From contig NZ_JADPIB010000002.1 of assembly GCF_015767265.1 (NCBI RefSeq), forward strand, positions 1 through 64,000: a stretch of 64,000 nt of DNA, written 5' to 3'. Source of the DNA: Aureivirga marina. GTDB taxonomy: Bacteria; Bacteroidota; Bacteroidia; Flavobacteriales; Flavobacteriaceae. Positions 43,213 through 51,233 of this stretch are shown one piece after another; within the stretch, counting starts at the first letter, position 1; the number at the start of each line of letters is the position of its first letter. Under the pieces are notes generated by a model that was not told the origin of the DNA, did no database searches, and saw only the letters and a program-made list of their open reading frames with translations. The translations under genes and the position numbers were made by a program.

Positions 43213-44505
43213 ATGAAAATTAAAACAACACTATTATTTAGCTTTATCGCTATAACTATTTCTGTTTTTGCTTGTAATAAAGACGATGGAAATACAAATT
43301 CTGTAACTCCACCAGATACAACAAACCCACCTTCAACTTCTTCCAAACAACATGTTATTTTAGTTTCTGTAGATGGATTTAGACATGATTATACAGAAAT
43401 GATAAACACTCCAAATTTTGATAGAATTGTAAATGAAGGATTAAAAGCAGAAAATTTAGTTCCAGTTTTTCCTTCAAAAACTTTCCCTAATCATCTTTCT
43501 CTAGTTACTGGTTTACATCCAGAAAATCATGGAATCATCATGAACACTTTTTACAATGAAGAAGGAGATAAATATAGCATTTCTTCAGATGCTGTAAAAG
43601 ATGCAAAATGGTATCAAGGAGAGCCAATTTGGGTTACAGCAGAAAAGCAAAATGTGAAAACAGCAACGTATTTTTGGCCAGGTTCTGAAGCGCCAATTCA
43701 AGGAGTTCGTCCTTCCATTTGGAAACCTTATAATGGAAATATTGCAAATACAACTAGAGTTGATACAGCTTTAAATTGGTTGGATTTACCAGAAGCTGAA
43801 CGTCCACAATTCATCAGTTTATATTTTAGTATTGTTGACAGTGCTGGACATCGTTACGGACCTGTTTCTGATGAAGTTAAAAATACTATTGGTCACATTG
43901 ATTTTCTTTTAGGAAGATTATATGATGGAATTAAAAACCATGACTTAGCAGAAAATATCCAATTAATCATTGTTTCAGATCATGGAATGGCGCAACTTTC
44001 TCGTGATAAGATGGTTTTTTATGACGATTATATTGACGAAAATGAAGTTTCTTTTAATGGAAATTATTCGCCAGTTGGAACAATTACAGTAAATGATTCT
44101 TCTAAAAAAATGGAAATTTACAATCAATTAAAAGATGTTAATCCACATATGAAAGTGTATTTGAAGGAAGAAGTTCCTGCAGAATTACATTATTCAAATC
44201 ATCCTTTTATTGCGGACATTATCACTGTTGCAGAATCTGGTTGGTCTATGACAACAAGAGATTTTTTTGAGGATAGACCTTATAGTTTTACAGGAGGAAC
44301 ACATGGATATGATCCTTTCGATGGTGAAGATATGCATGGAATTTTTATTGTAAACGGAAGTAAATTTAAAAAAGAAATTATTCCTTCTTATAACACAGTT
44401 GATTTATATGAATTGATGTGTTCAATTCTTGAAATTGAGCCAGCAAACAATGATGGAAATCAAGAAAAAGCTCTACAAATTTTAAAGCAAACAACTGAAA
44501 ATTAA
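43213..44505 (+). CDS. Ectonucleotide pyrophosphatase/phosphodiesterase, lipoprotein
   Basis: The 430-residue protein opens with a lipoprotein signal (ISVFACNKDDG) and a Pro/Thr/Ser linker. It then shows the NPP branch of the alkaline phosphatase superfamily: VSVDGFRHDY (first zinc ligand Asp), FPSKTFPNHLSLVTG (Thr nucleophile in SKTFPNH), SIVDSAGHRYGP, IIVSDHGMAQL and GGTHGYDP (metal ligands). Such enzymes hydrolyse nucleotide or phospholipid phosphodiesters outside the cytoplasm, possibly to scavenge phosphate. Monocistronic with a terminator. Confidence 0.92.
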   Translation: MKIKTTLLFSFIAITISVFACNKDDGNTNSVTPPDTTNPPSTSSKQHVILVSVDGFRHDYTEMINTPNFDRIVNEGLKAENLVPVFPSKTFPNHLSLVTGLHPENHGIIMNTFYNEEGDKYSISSDAVKDAKWYQGEPIWVTAEKQNVKTATYFWPGSEAPIQGVRPSIWKPYNGNIANTTRVDTALNWLDLPEAERPQFISLYFSIVDSAGHRYGPVSDEVKNTIGHIDFLLGRLYDGIKNHDLAENIQLIIVSDHGMAQLSRDKMVFYDDYIDENEVSFNGNYSPVGTITVNDSSKKMEIYNQLKDVNPHMKVYLKEEVPAELHYSNHPFIADIITVAESGWSMTTRDFFEDRPYSFTGGTHGYDPFDGEDMHGIFIVNGSKFKKEIIPSYNTVDLYELMCSILEIEPANNDGNQEKALQILKQTTEN

Positions 44506-44525
44506 TTCTTTTCTAAATATATCAT

Positions 44526-44562
44526 CTAAAAAATCCTGTTCAAATGAATGGGATTTTTTTAT
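44526..44562 (+). terminator. Intrinsic terminator of the phosphodiesterase gene
   Basis: AAATCC and GGATTT close a stem with an inner TTCA/TGAA pairing, followed by seven T residues. Confidence 0.75.
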
Positions 44563-44732
44563 TTCATTTTCTTTAAAAATTTAAATGCTACAAAAACTGT
44601 GTTTTGATTTATTACTAATTATATAATTATTAATATATTTTTAAAACTAAAAAAACATTATAAACATTATTTTAACACTTTAAATTGCTTTTTAATATTT
44701 TTTTGTTAAATTACATCAAAATTTTTAATATT

Positions 44733-45479
44733 ATGAGACAAATTTTATTACTAGCAACATTAATCACTTCTACTTCATTATTTGCTCAAGGCTTATTAAA
44801 TGAAATCACACCAAATCAACTTACTTTCAATGAAACAGGTACCATGCGATCTGTAAAAACAATTAATGTAACCAAAAAATACAATCCTTTTCTTTTTGAA
44901 AACTGGTCAAATGGATACATTAGAATAAATGACGGAACTTTAATTCATCGAGACAAACTTCATTATAATTTAGAAAATAGCACTATTAATTTAGAATCGT
45001 CACCTGGAAATCTTAAAGAATTTTATCAATTAGACAATCAAACTTTAAAAGGTTTCGGGATTTATGATTTGAAGACAAGAAGTGTTAGAGAGTTTTTCAA
45101 AATTCAAAAATCACAATTTGAAAACCCTGAAGATCTTCATGCTGAATATTTTGAAATCATTTCAGATCAACAATCAGATCAACCTTTAATTTTAAAAGAA
45201 CTTTATAAAAAAGAAATTAAAATTAATGTGGACAGAAAAGGACTTGGAGGTTATGCAGGTGCAACTCCAGTTGGATCTGGAAGTAGATTAAAACAATTTG
45301 AAGCTTATTATGTTTTGAAGAATGGAAAATATGTGAAAACTAAACTTTCAAAATCTAAATTATTAAAAACATTTAGTGATCAAAAAAATCAAGTGAACAA
45401 ATTTATTAGAGAAAACAGACTTGATTGTAAAAATCCATACGAAGTTTTAAGGCTTGTTCGCTTTTACAATAGTTTATAA
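44733..45479 (+). CDS. Secreted protein of unknown function
   Basis: The ATG at 44733 yields 248 residues with a clean signal peptide (MRQILLLATLITSTSLFAQ); the longer frame would put an odd hydrophobic stretch before it. The mature part is soluble, mixed alpha/beta and basic near the end (LSKSKLLKTFSDQKNQVNKF). No lipobox, sorting domain or known motif. It has a strong terminator and stands alone. Confidence 0.7.
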   Translation: MRQILLLATLITSTSLFAQGLLNEITPNQLTFNETGTMRSVKTINVTKKYNPFLFENWSNGYIRINDGTLIHRDKLHYNLENSTINLESSPGNLKEFYQLDNQTLKGFGIYDLKTRSVREFFKIQKSQFENPEDLHAEYFEIISDQQSDQPLILKELYKKEIKINVDRKGLGGYAGATPVGSGSRLKQFEAYYVLKNGKYVKTKLSKSKLLKTFSDQKNQVNKFIRENRLDCKNPYEVLRLVRFYNSL

Positions 45480-45500
45480 ATCTCAAAACTTGAATGAAAG

Positions 45501-45530
45501 AAAAGCACTCAATTATTGGGTGCTTTTTTT
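45501..45530 (+). terminator. Intrinsic terminator of the secreted-protein gene
   Basis: AAAAGCAC and GTGCTTTT pair around an 11-base loop, followed by T residues. Confidence 0.85.
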
Positions 45531-45575
45531 ATTCCTAAAATTAAAATCCTTTTTATCCATTGATTTTGTTGACTT

Positions 45576-45602
45576 TGACATAAATGTCATATAAATGTCG
45601 CA
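45576..45602. promoter_or_regulatory. Palindrome and direct repeat upstream of the XRE regulator gene
   Basis: TGACATAAATGTCA (45576-45589) is a perfect 14-bp palindrome, and its right arm ATAAATGTC (45580-45588) is repeated 11 bases later (45591-45599), one helical turn apart. The block lies about 60-70 bp upstream of the predicted start site, the usual place for an activator or cooperative regulator. Confidence 0.6.
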
Positions 45603-45635
45603 TAAAAACCGTTATAAATACTATGGAATGTATTG

Positions 45636-45643
45636 TAATTTTG
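45636..45643 (+). promoter_or_regulatory. -7 box of the XRE regulator gene
   Basis: TAATTTTG; predicted start near 45648, leader 21 nt. Confidence 0.55.
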
Positions 45644-45668
45644 AATAGAAATTTAAAATAAATCAACG

Positions 45669-46232
45669 ATGAAAGAAATTGGTCAGAAAATCCGAAAAAT
45701 AAGAAAGCGAAAAGGAATGTCTCAAGAAGATTTAGCGGAAGAAGCAGGCGTAAATTTACGAACAATTCAACGAATTGAAAATAATGAAACAGAGCCTAGA
45801 AGTAAAACACTACAATTAATTTGTGATGTTTTGGAAATAAATTTGGAAACAATTCTTGATTACGGAAAACAAGAAAATAAAAATTATTTAATGTTTATGC
45901 ATCTTTCTGTGTTGAGTTCTTTATTAATTCCAATCGGAAATATTATTATTCCTCTAGTTTTATGGTTAAATAAAAAAGATAAAGTAATAAGCTCAAATGA
46001 AATTGGTAAAAATATTCTAAATTTTCAGATTTCTTGGACGATACTTAGTTCTTTACTTATTGTTTGTCTAATTCTATTCACATTTATTCCACTAGGAAAT
46101 TGGAGAATCATTTTTTTAATCTTCCTTTTGATAAAATCAATTAATGTAATTCTTCCAGTAATCTTTGCTATTTTAACAAAAAAAAGAGAAACAACTGTTT
46201 TTTATCCAAGCTTGATAAAATTCATCAGTTAA
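45669..46232 (+). CDS. Membrane-anchored XRE-type regulator with DUF4870-like domain
   Basis: Residues 1-66 are a helix-turn-helix of the XRE/Cro type (KIRKIRKRKGMSQEDLAEEA, then NLRTIQRIENNETEPR). Residues about 73-187 are hydrophobic, with three or four membrane helices, and the pattern IGNIIIPLVLWLNKKDK...EIGKNILNFQISW typical of DUF4870. A one-component regulator tied to the membrane is therefore likely, sensing the membrane or a membrane protein. A palindrome with a direct repeat upstream may be its own binding site. Confidence 0.88.
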   Translation: MKEIGQKIRKIRKRKGMSQEDLAEEAGVNLRTIQRIENNETEPRSKTLQLICDVLEINLETILDYGKQENKNYLMFMHLSVLSSLLIPIGNIIIPLVLWLNKKDKVISSNEIGKNILNFQISWTILSSLLIVCLILFTFIPLGNWRIIFLIFLLIKSINVILPVIFAILTKKRETTVFYPSLIKFIS

Positions 46233-46313
46233 TAGAAAATCAAGTTCTTAAATATTCAATAATATTTAAATAAATTAAGTTAAAATCTATATTTATTATA
46301 AAATTTTATTTTT

Positions 46314-46329
46314 TGGCACAACAATTGTT
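46314..46329 (+). promoter_or_regulatory. Sigma-54-like -24/-12 promoter element
   Basis: TTGGCAC, five bases, TTGTT: the -24 GG (46315-46316) and the -12 G (46327) are separated by exactly ten bases as in RpoN promoters. The second base of the -12 pair is T, not the usual C. The expected start site is near 46340, with no reading frame behind it and a strong terminator about 100 bases on. Confidence 0.45.
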
Positions 46330-46339
46330 AATACATTAA

Positions 46340-46443
46340 CAAGTTAGTTATTTAAAATAATAGATTTTCACTTTGTCAAGTGATTTAGATATAGATAGTG
46401 AGTTAGTTTAAAAAAGGGAAGCAATTTAATTACTTCCCTTTTT
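46340..46443 (+). ncRNA. Candidate sigma-54-dependent small RNA
   Basis: About 105 nt between the sigma-54-like element and the terminator. It contains no ATG and no usable frame. A hairpin TCACTT-TGTC-AAGTGA (46368-46383) stands in the middle, and the motif AGTTAGTT occurs on both sides of it (about 46342 and 46401). It ends in the strong hairpin shared with phoH. Alternative: this is only the 3' region of the XRE gene message. Confidence 0.4.
46411..46443. terminator. Bidirectional terminator next to phoH
   Basis: AAAAAGGGAAG and CTTCCCTTTTT form a perfect 11-bp stem with an 11-base loop and T runs on both strands. Confidence 0.9.
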
Positions 46444-47391
46444 TTATTCAGATTCAATACTTTTATATGCTTTAATAATTTCCTTAACCAAACGGTGTCT
46501 TACCACATCTTTATCATCTAAATACATCATTGCGATTCCCTTCACTTCTTTTAAACTAAGTAAAGCTTCTTTTAAACCAGAAACTTGTTTTCTAGGCAAA
46601 TCAATTTGTCCAGGATCACCAGTAATGATAAATTTTGCGTTTTTCCCCATTCTTGTTAAAAACATTTTCATTTGTGCATGTGTCGTATTTTGAGCTTCAT
46701 CCAAAATTACAAATGCATTATCCAATGTTCTTCCTCTCATAAATGCTAAAGGAGCAATTTGAATAACACCTTTCTCAATATAAGCATCCAATTTTTCAAA
46801 AGGAATCATATCTCGCAAAGCATCGTAAAGAGGTTGCATATAAGGATCTAATTTTTCTTTTAAATCACCAGGAAGGAAACCTAAATTTTCACCAGATTCA
46901 ACAGCAGGCCTTGTTAAAATAATTCTACGAACTGTTTTTTCTTTTAAGGCTTTTACCGCTAATGCAACAGCAGTATATGTTTTTCCTGTTCCAGCAGGAC
47001 CAGTTGCGAAAAGCATATCATTTTTTTGCATTAATTTCACCATCAAACGTTGATTTTCTGTCTGAGGTTTAATTTGTCGACCTCCAACACCATGAACTAA
47101 GATTTCAGAATTTAGATTTAGTCCTTTTTCTTCTTTTCCTGTAGATGTTAGAATTCTTTCTATACTATTTTCATCTAGCTTATTATATTTATTTAAGTAT
47201 TTGATAAGCATTGTAATACGTTTTTCAAACTCATCTAAAATTTCAGGTGAGCCATACGCTTTTAGCTTATTTCCTCTAGCAATTATTTTTAATTTTGGAA
47301 AATATGTTTTTAATAAAACAATGTTAGAATTTTCCGTTCCAAATAAATCAATCGGATTTATTTCAAGAAGTTCAATTATTCTTTCGTTCAA
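46444..47391 (-). CDS. PhoH family ATPase
   Basis: The 315-residue protein has an N-terminal KH-like region and the PhoH P-loop ATPase domain: Walker A ATGPAGTGKTYTAVA (about residues 131-145), AFMRGRTLDNAFVILDEAQN (two motifs, Walker B near 235) and ITGDPGQIDLPR (about 258). PhoH-like proteins bind RNA and nucleotides and are linked to ribosome or RNA maturation. It starts with TTG (LNERIIELLEI), as I recall for other flavobacterial PhoH proteins. Confidence 0.92.
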   Translation of the reverse strand: MNERIIELLEINPIDLFGTENSNIVLLKTYFPKLKIIARGNKLKAYGSPEILDEFEKRITMLIKYLNKYNKLDENSIERILTSTGKEEKGLNLNSEILVHGVGGRQIKPQTENQRLMVKLMQKNDMLFATGPAGTGKTYTAVALAVKALKEKTVRRIILTRPAVESGENLGFLPGDLKEKLDPYMQPLYDALRDMIPFEKLDAYIEKGVIQIAPLAFMRGRTLDNAFVILDEAQNTTHAQMKMFLTRMGKNAKFIITGDPGQIDLPRKQVSGLKEALLSLKEVKGIAMMYLDDKDVVRHRLVKEIIKAYKSIESE

Positions 47392-47461
47392 ATGTTTAAG
47401 AAATTTAAGTTATTAATCTAAAATTCAGTTTAAAAGTACTAAATTATAATGTATAATTATA

Positions 47462-47469
47462 TACCTTTG
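47462..47469 (+). promoter_or_regulatory. -7 box of the SAM hydrolase-gldFG cluster
   Basis: TACCTTTG; predicted start near 47474, leader 63 nt. It may drive the whole run of four closely spaced genes to gldG. Confidence 0.5.
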
Positions 47470-47536
47470 TGAATGGTTTATCAATTTAATAACAAAAAGA
47501 AGTAATAATCAATTATTTATAAGTTAAAAATTGCCA

Positions 47537-48373
47537 ATGTCGCTGATTACACTGACTACTGATTTTGGAATAAAAGACCACTATGTTGGAGCTTTAAAAG
47601 GAATAATATTCAAGGAGTTACCTGATGCAAATATTGTAGATATTTCACATCATGTTTCCCCTTTTAATATTACGGAAGCTGCTTATGTACTAAAAAATGC
47701 ATACAAACATTTTCCAGAAGGAAGTGTGCATATGATTGGTGTAGATTGTGAGCCAAATCCAGAAAATAAACATATTGCATTAAAATTAGATGGACATTTT
47801 TTTGTTTGTCCTGATAATGGTGTGATTTCAATGATTGTTTCCGATATAAATCCAGAACAAATCGTTGAAATTAACGTTCCTCAATTTCAAAAAAACTCTA
47901 ATCATATGCTTGCTGATTTTGTACAAGTTGCTTGTCATATTTTGCGAGGTGGAAAGTTAGAAGTTGTAGGAAAACCATTAGAAAATTATAAAGAATTAAC
48001 AGAGTTCCAACCTGTTGTTCAAAAAGGAAATAATCAAATCACTGGAAGTGTTATTTATATTGATAATTACGGAAATGTTGTAACAAATATTAGTAAAAAA
48101 CTTTTCAAGGATATAGGAAAAGGAAGAAAATACGAAATTGTTGCAAAAAAATATGTGTTCAAAAAAGTCTATTCTAAATATAGTGATATTGTTGACTTTA
48201 CACTTCCTCCAGATCAAAGATATAAGGACGGAAGTCGTCTTGCGATATTTAATTCTGGAAATTTTTTGGAACTTGCCATCTATAAAAGTAATTTAGCGAC
48301 CGTCGGAGGAGCAAATAGTCTGTTAGGACTTCGTTACCGAGATCATATAGTCGTTAATTTTTTAGATAAATAA
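47537..48373 (+). CDS. SAM hydroxide adenosyltransferase (DUF62)
   Basis: The enzyme hydrolyses S-adenosylmethionine to adenosine and methionine. From the ATG at 47537 (278 residues), the N-terminus LITLTTDFGIKDHYVGALKG carries the conserved Asp and the DHYVG motif, followed by DISHHV (about residues 38-43), GVDCEPNPENKHIA and the DNGVISMI loop (about 95). The C-terminal beta-barrel ends in GLRYRDHIVV. Physiological role is uncertain. First of four genes that end with gldFG. Confidence 0.92.
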   Translation: MSLITLTTDFGIKDHYVGALKGIIFKELPDANIVDISHHVSPFNITEAAYVLKNAYKHFPEGSVHMIGVDCEPNPENKHIALKLDGHFFVCPDNGVISMIVSDINPEQIVEINVPQFQKNSNHMLADFVQVACHILRGGKLEVVGKPLENYKELTEFQPVVQKGNNQITGSVIYIDNYGNVVTNISKKLFKDIGKGRKYEIVAKKYVFKKVYSKYSDIVDFTLPPDQRYKDGSRLAIFNSGNFLELAIYKSNLATVGGANSLLGLRYRDHIVVNFLDK

Positions 48374-48376
48374 AAC

Positions 48377-48685
48377 ATGTTCGTACGTATTGTAAAAATG
48401 ACTTTTCAGGAAGAAAAGATTGAAGAATTTTTATCAAGATTCGAAAAAAACAGAAATAAAATACGAAATTCAGAAGGTTGTCGTTTTTTAGAATTGTATA
48501 GAGATAAGAAAAATCCTAATATATTTTTCACTTATAGCTATTGGGAAAGTGAACTTTACTTAGAACAATATCGAAATTCTGACCTTTTCAAATCAGTTTG
48601 GGCAAATGTAAAACCTCTTTTTGATGCCAAACCAGAAGCTTGGAGTGTAGATAAAGTGTATAGTTCTGAACCTATTTTTGTTTAA
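48377..48685 (+). CDS. Antibiotic biosynthesis monooxygenase-like (ABM) protein
   Basis: A 102-residue single-domain protein with the dimeric ferredoxin-like ABM pattern: VRIVKMTFQEEKIEEF at the start, NSEGCRFLELYRDKKNPNIFFTYSYW in the middle, and YRNSDLFKSVWANVKPLF as the last helix. Such proteins are small cofactor-free oxygenases or heme-binding proteins; the substrate is unknown. It starts 3 bp after the SAM hydrolase gene. Confidence 0.85.
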   Translation: MFVRIVKMTFQEEKIEEFLSRFEKNRNKIRNSEGCRFLELYRDKKNPNIFFTYSYWESELYLEQYRNSDLFKSVWANVKPLFDAKPEAWSVDKVYSSEPIFV

Positions 48686-48704
48686 TCAATTTTTTTATTC
48701 TTTT

Positions 48705-49430
48705 ATGGTTGCAATTTTAAAAAAGGAAATAAATTCTTTTTTTTCTAGCCCAATCGGATATTTAGTAATCGCTGTTTTTCTGATTATAAATGGACTTTTT
48801 CTGTGGGTTTTCAATGATAATTTTAATATTCTAAACGGAGGATTTGCCGACTTAACAAGCTATTTCTTTTTAGCTCCTTGGTTTTTAATTTTCTTAATTC
48901 CTGCCATTACAATGCGTAGTTTTTCTGATGAATATAATCAAGGAACTATTGAAATTTTAAAAACAAAACCAATTTCTGATTGGGGAATTATTCTTGGGAA
49001 ATATTTCGCTTCTTTAGTTTTAATTATCGCTGCAATTCTCCCAACAACAGTTTATATTTATAGTATTTACGAATTAAGTAATCCTGTTGGTAATATTGAT
49101 TTTGGAAGTATTTTAGGTTCTTATATTGGACTTTTATTTCTGGCAAGTGCATTTTCTGCTATTGGAATTTATACTTCTACTTTGACAAAAAATCAAATTG
49201 TTTCTTTCATTATTAGCATCTTTATTTCTTTCTTTTTGTATTATGGATTTGAGGGTTTAGCTAATTATAATATTTTTGGAAACGCTGATTATATCATTCA
49301 ACAAATAGGTATGAATGAGCATTTTAAAAGTATTAGTCGTGGTGTGATTGATTCTCGTGATTTAATTTATTTTATCAGTATCACACTTTTCTTTTTAGTA
49401 TTAACAAACTTTAGATTGAAAAATGAATAA
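48705..49430 (+). CDS. gldF: Gliding motility ABC transporter permease GldF
   Basis: GldF is the membrane part of the GldA-GldF-GldG ABC complex first described for gliding in Flavobacterium johnsoniae. The ATG at 48705 gives 241 residues with MVAILKKEINSFFSSPIGYLVIAVF at the N-terminus (given here as motif only), the TMRSFSDEYNQGTIE loop typical of ABC-2 permeases (about residues 64-78), and six membrane helices. The stop overlaps the gldG start by 8 bp. The ATPase gene gldA is not in the window. Confidence 0.93.
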   Translation: MVAILKKEINSFFSSPIGYLVIAVFLIINGLFLWVFNDNFNILNGGFADLTSYFFLAPWFLIFLIPAITMRSFSDEYNQGTIEILKTKPISDWGIILGKYFASLVLIIAAILPTTVYIYSIYELSNPVGNIDFGSILGSYIGLLFLASAFSAIGIYTSTLTKNQIVSFIISIFISFFLYYGFEGLANYNIFGNADYIIQQIGMNEHFKSISRGVIDSRDLIYFISITLFFLVLTNFRLKNE

Positions 49431-51075
49431 GAAACAAACCCCAATAAAAATTGTCGTTTTATTAGCTGTTGTGATTCTTATCAATGTGCTAGGAAGTAAA
49501 ATTTATGAAAGATGGGATCTAACGCACGACAATCGATATACACTTTCAGAAGCTTCTGAAAAAATTATAAAAAACATCAAAGATCCAATTCAAATTAATG
49601 TTTATCTACAAGGAGATTTTCCTTCAGAATTTAAACGTTTACAATTGGAATCAAAGCAACTTTTAGAAGAATTCAAATCGGATAACTCTAAAATTCATTT
49701 TCGTTTTATCAATCCAACGGGGCATGAAAAAGATTTAATTCAAAAAGGTTTAGAGCCAAGTAGATTACAAGTTCAAGAAGATGGAAAAATTTCGCAAGCA
49801 ATTATTTTTCCATGGGCAATTATAAAATATGGTGATAAATCTGAAAATGTAAACTTACTTCAAACTGCTGTTATCAATGCAGAAGATGATCAAATTGAAA
49901 ATTCTGTTCAAGCTTTAGAATATAATTTTCTAAATGCAATTCATAAAATTACAAATACAAAATCTAAAAAAATCGCAATTCTTAAAGGAAATGGAGAATT
50001 AAACGATCTTTATATTGCGGATATGCTTCGTAAAGTAAAAAACTATTATCATTTAGGTGTTTTCACTTTAGATTCTGTACAAAGAAATCCTCAAAAAACT
50101 GCAAAAGATATTCAAGGTTATGATTTAGCAATTATCGCAAAACCTACAGAAAAATTCACGGAAGCAGAAAAATATACAATGGATCAATTCATCATGAATG
50201 GTGGAAAAACACTTTGGATGGTGGATAATGCCTATGCAGAATTGGATAGCTTAATGCAAACTGGAGAAGCACTTTTATATCCAAGAGATTTAGGTTTAAC
50301 AGATTTATTTTTCAATTATGGAGTTCGAATTAATTCGGACGTTGTAAAAGATTTATATGGTTCAAAAATTCTTTTACAAACAGGAAATACTGGAAATAAA
50401 CCACAATTTAGTCAGTTTATTTGGCCTTATCATCCTTTGGTTTTACCAAATGGAAAAAATTCTTTATCCAAAAATACAGAACCAGTCCGTCTTCGTTTTC
50501 CAAATAGCATGGATACTTTGAAGAATAAAGATGTGACTAAAAAAATATTATTACAAAGCTCTAAACTTTCACAAATTGTAGGTTTACCAAAAATCATTTC
50601 TTTAGATGAATTAACTGAAAAACCTGATCCGAAAAAATTTGCAGATGAAAAGGAAAAATTCTTTGGAGTTTTATTAGAAGGAAAATTTACTTCAGCTTAT
50701 AATAATAGAGTAAAACCTTTTTCTTTAGAAAATGCAAAAGACAAAGGAATTGAAAATAAAATGGTTGTAATTTCAGATGGAGATTTCATCCGAAATCAAG
50801 TTCAAAACAACCAACCACTTTCTTTAGATTCGGACAAATGGACACAAGAAAGGTTTGGGAATAAAGAGTTTTTAATGAATGCTATTAATTATTTATTAGA
50901 CGATTCTGGCTTAATTAATATTCGTTCAAAAACAGTAGATTTAAAAATTCTAGATAAAGAAAAAGCATTTAAAGAACGTTCAAAATGGCAAATTATTAAT
51001 ATAGTTTTACCATTAATTCTTTTAGCAATTTTCGGATTTATTTTCACTTTTATACGAAAGAAAAAATATCAATAA
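49423..51075 (+). CDS. gldG: Gliding motility protein GldG
   Basis: GldG is the partner of GldF, thought to face the periplasm. The 550-residue protein has one membrane helix at each end (about residues 9-27 and 522-543) around a large soluble domain. YERWDLTHDNRYTLSEAS (about 29-46) is the family's typical opening and the segment NGGKTLWMVDNAYAELDS the centre of the ABC_transp_aux domain. It overlaps gldF by 8 bp and is followed by a terminator, so gldFG closes the operon. Confidence 0.93.
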   Translation: MNKKQTPIKIVVLLAVVILINVLGSKIYERWDLTHDNRYTLSEASEKIIKNIKDPIQINVYLQGDFPSEFKRLQLESKQLLEEFKSDNSKIHFRFINPTGHEKDLIQKGLEPSRLQVQEDGKISQAIIFPWAIIKYGDKSENVNLLQTAVINAEDDQIENSVQALEYNFLNAIHKITNTKSKKIAILKGNGELNDLYIADMLRKVKNYYHLGVFTLDSVQRNPQKTAKDIQGYDLAIIAKPTEKFTEAEKYTMDQFIMNGGKTLWMVDNAYAELDSLMQTGEALLYPRDLGLTDLFFNYGVRINSDVVKDLYGSKILLQTGNTGNKPQFSQFIWPYHPLVLPNGKNSLSKNTEPVRLRFPNSMDTLKNKDVTKKILLQSSKLSQIVGLPKIISLDELTEKPDPKKFADEKEKFFGVLLEGKFTSAYNNRVKPFSLENAKDKGIENKMVVISDGDFIRNQVQNNQPLSLDSDKWTQERFGNKEFLMNAINYLLDDSGLINIRSKTVDLKILDKEKAFKERSKWQIINIVLPLILLAIFGFIFTFIRKKKYQ

Positions 51076-51095
51076 AATAATATACTTTATTTATC

Positions 51096-51128
51096 AAAAG
51101 CACTTATTGAAAAATAGGTGCTTTTTCT
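51096..51128 (+). terminator. Intrinsic terminator of gldFG
   Basis: AAAAGCACTTATT and ATAGGTGCTTTTT pair, with one mismatch or wobble, before a T run. Confidence 0.8.
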
Positions 51129-51180
51129 ATTTTTATTAAACATGTCAATTTTATTATTTCAATATTAAAAATAAAGACAT

Positions 51181-51214
51181 AAAAAAAAGCCTCTTCAAAA
51201 CTGAAAAGGCTTTT
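51181..51214 (-). terminator. Intrinsic terminator of the pdhA-pdhC operon
   Basis: On the minus strand AAAAGCCTTTTCA and TGAAGAGGCTTTT pair around a short loop and end in eight T residues. Confidence 0.85.
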
Positions 51215-51233
51215 AATATTTTTAATTAAAGAA

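Noticed and set aside
45553-45765. Minus-strand frame overlapping the start of the XRE regulator
   Set aside because: Antisense shadow of the regulator's helix-turn-helix region; no start signals.
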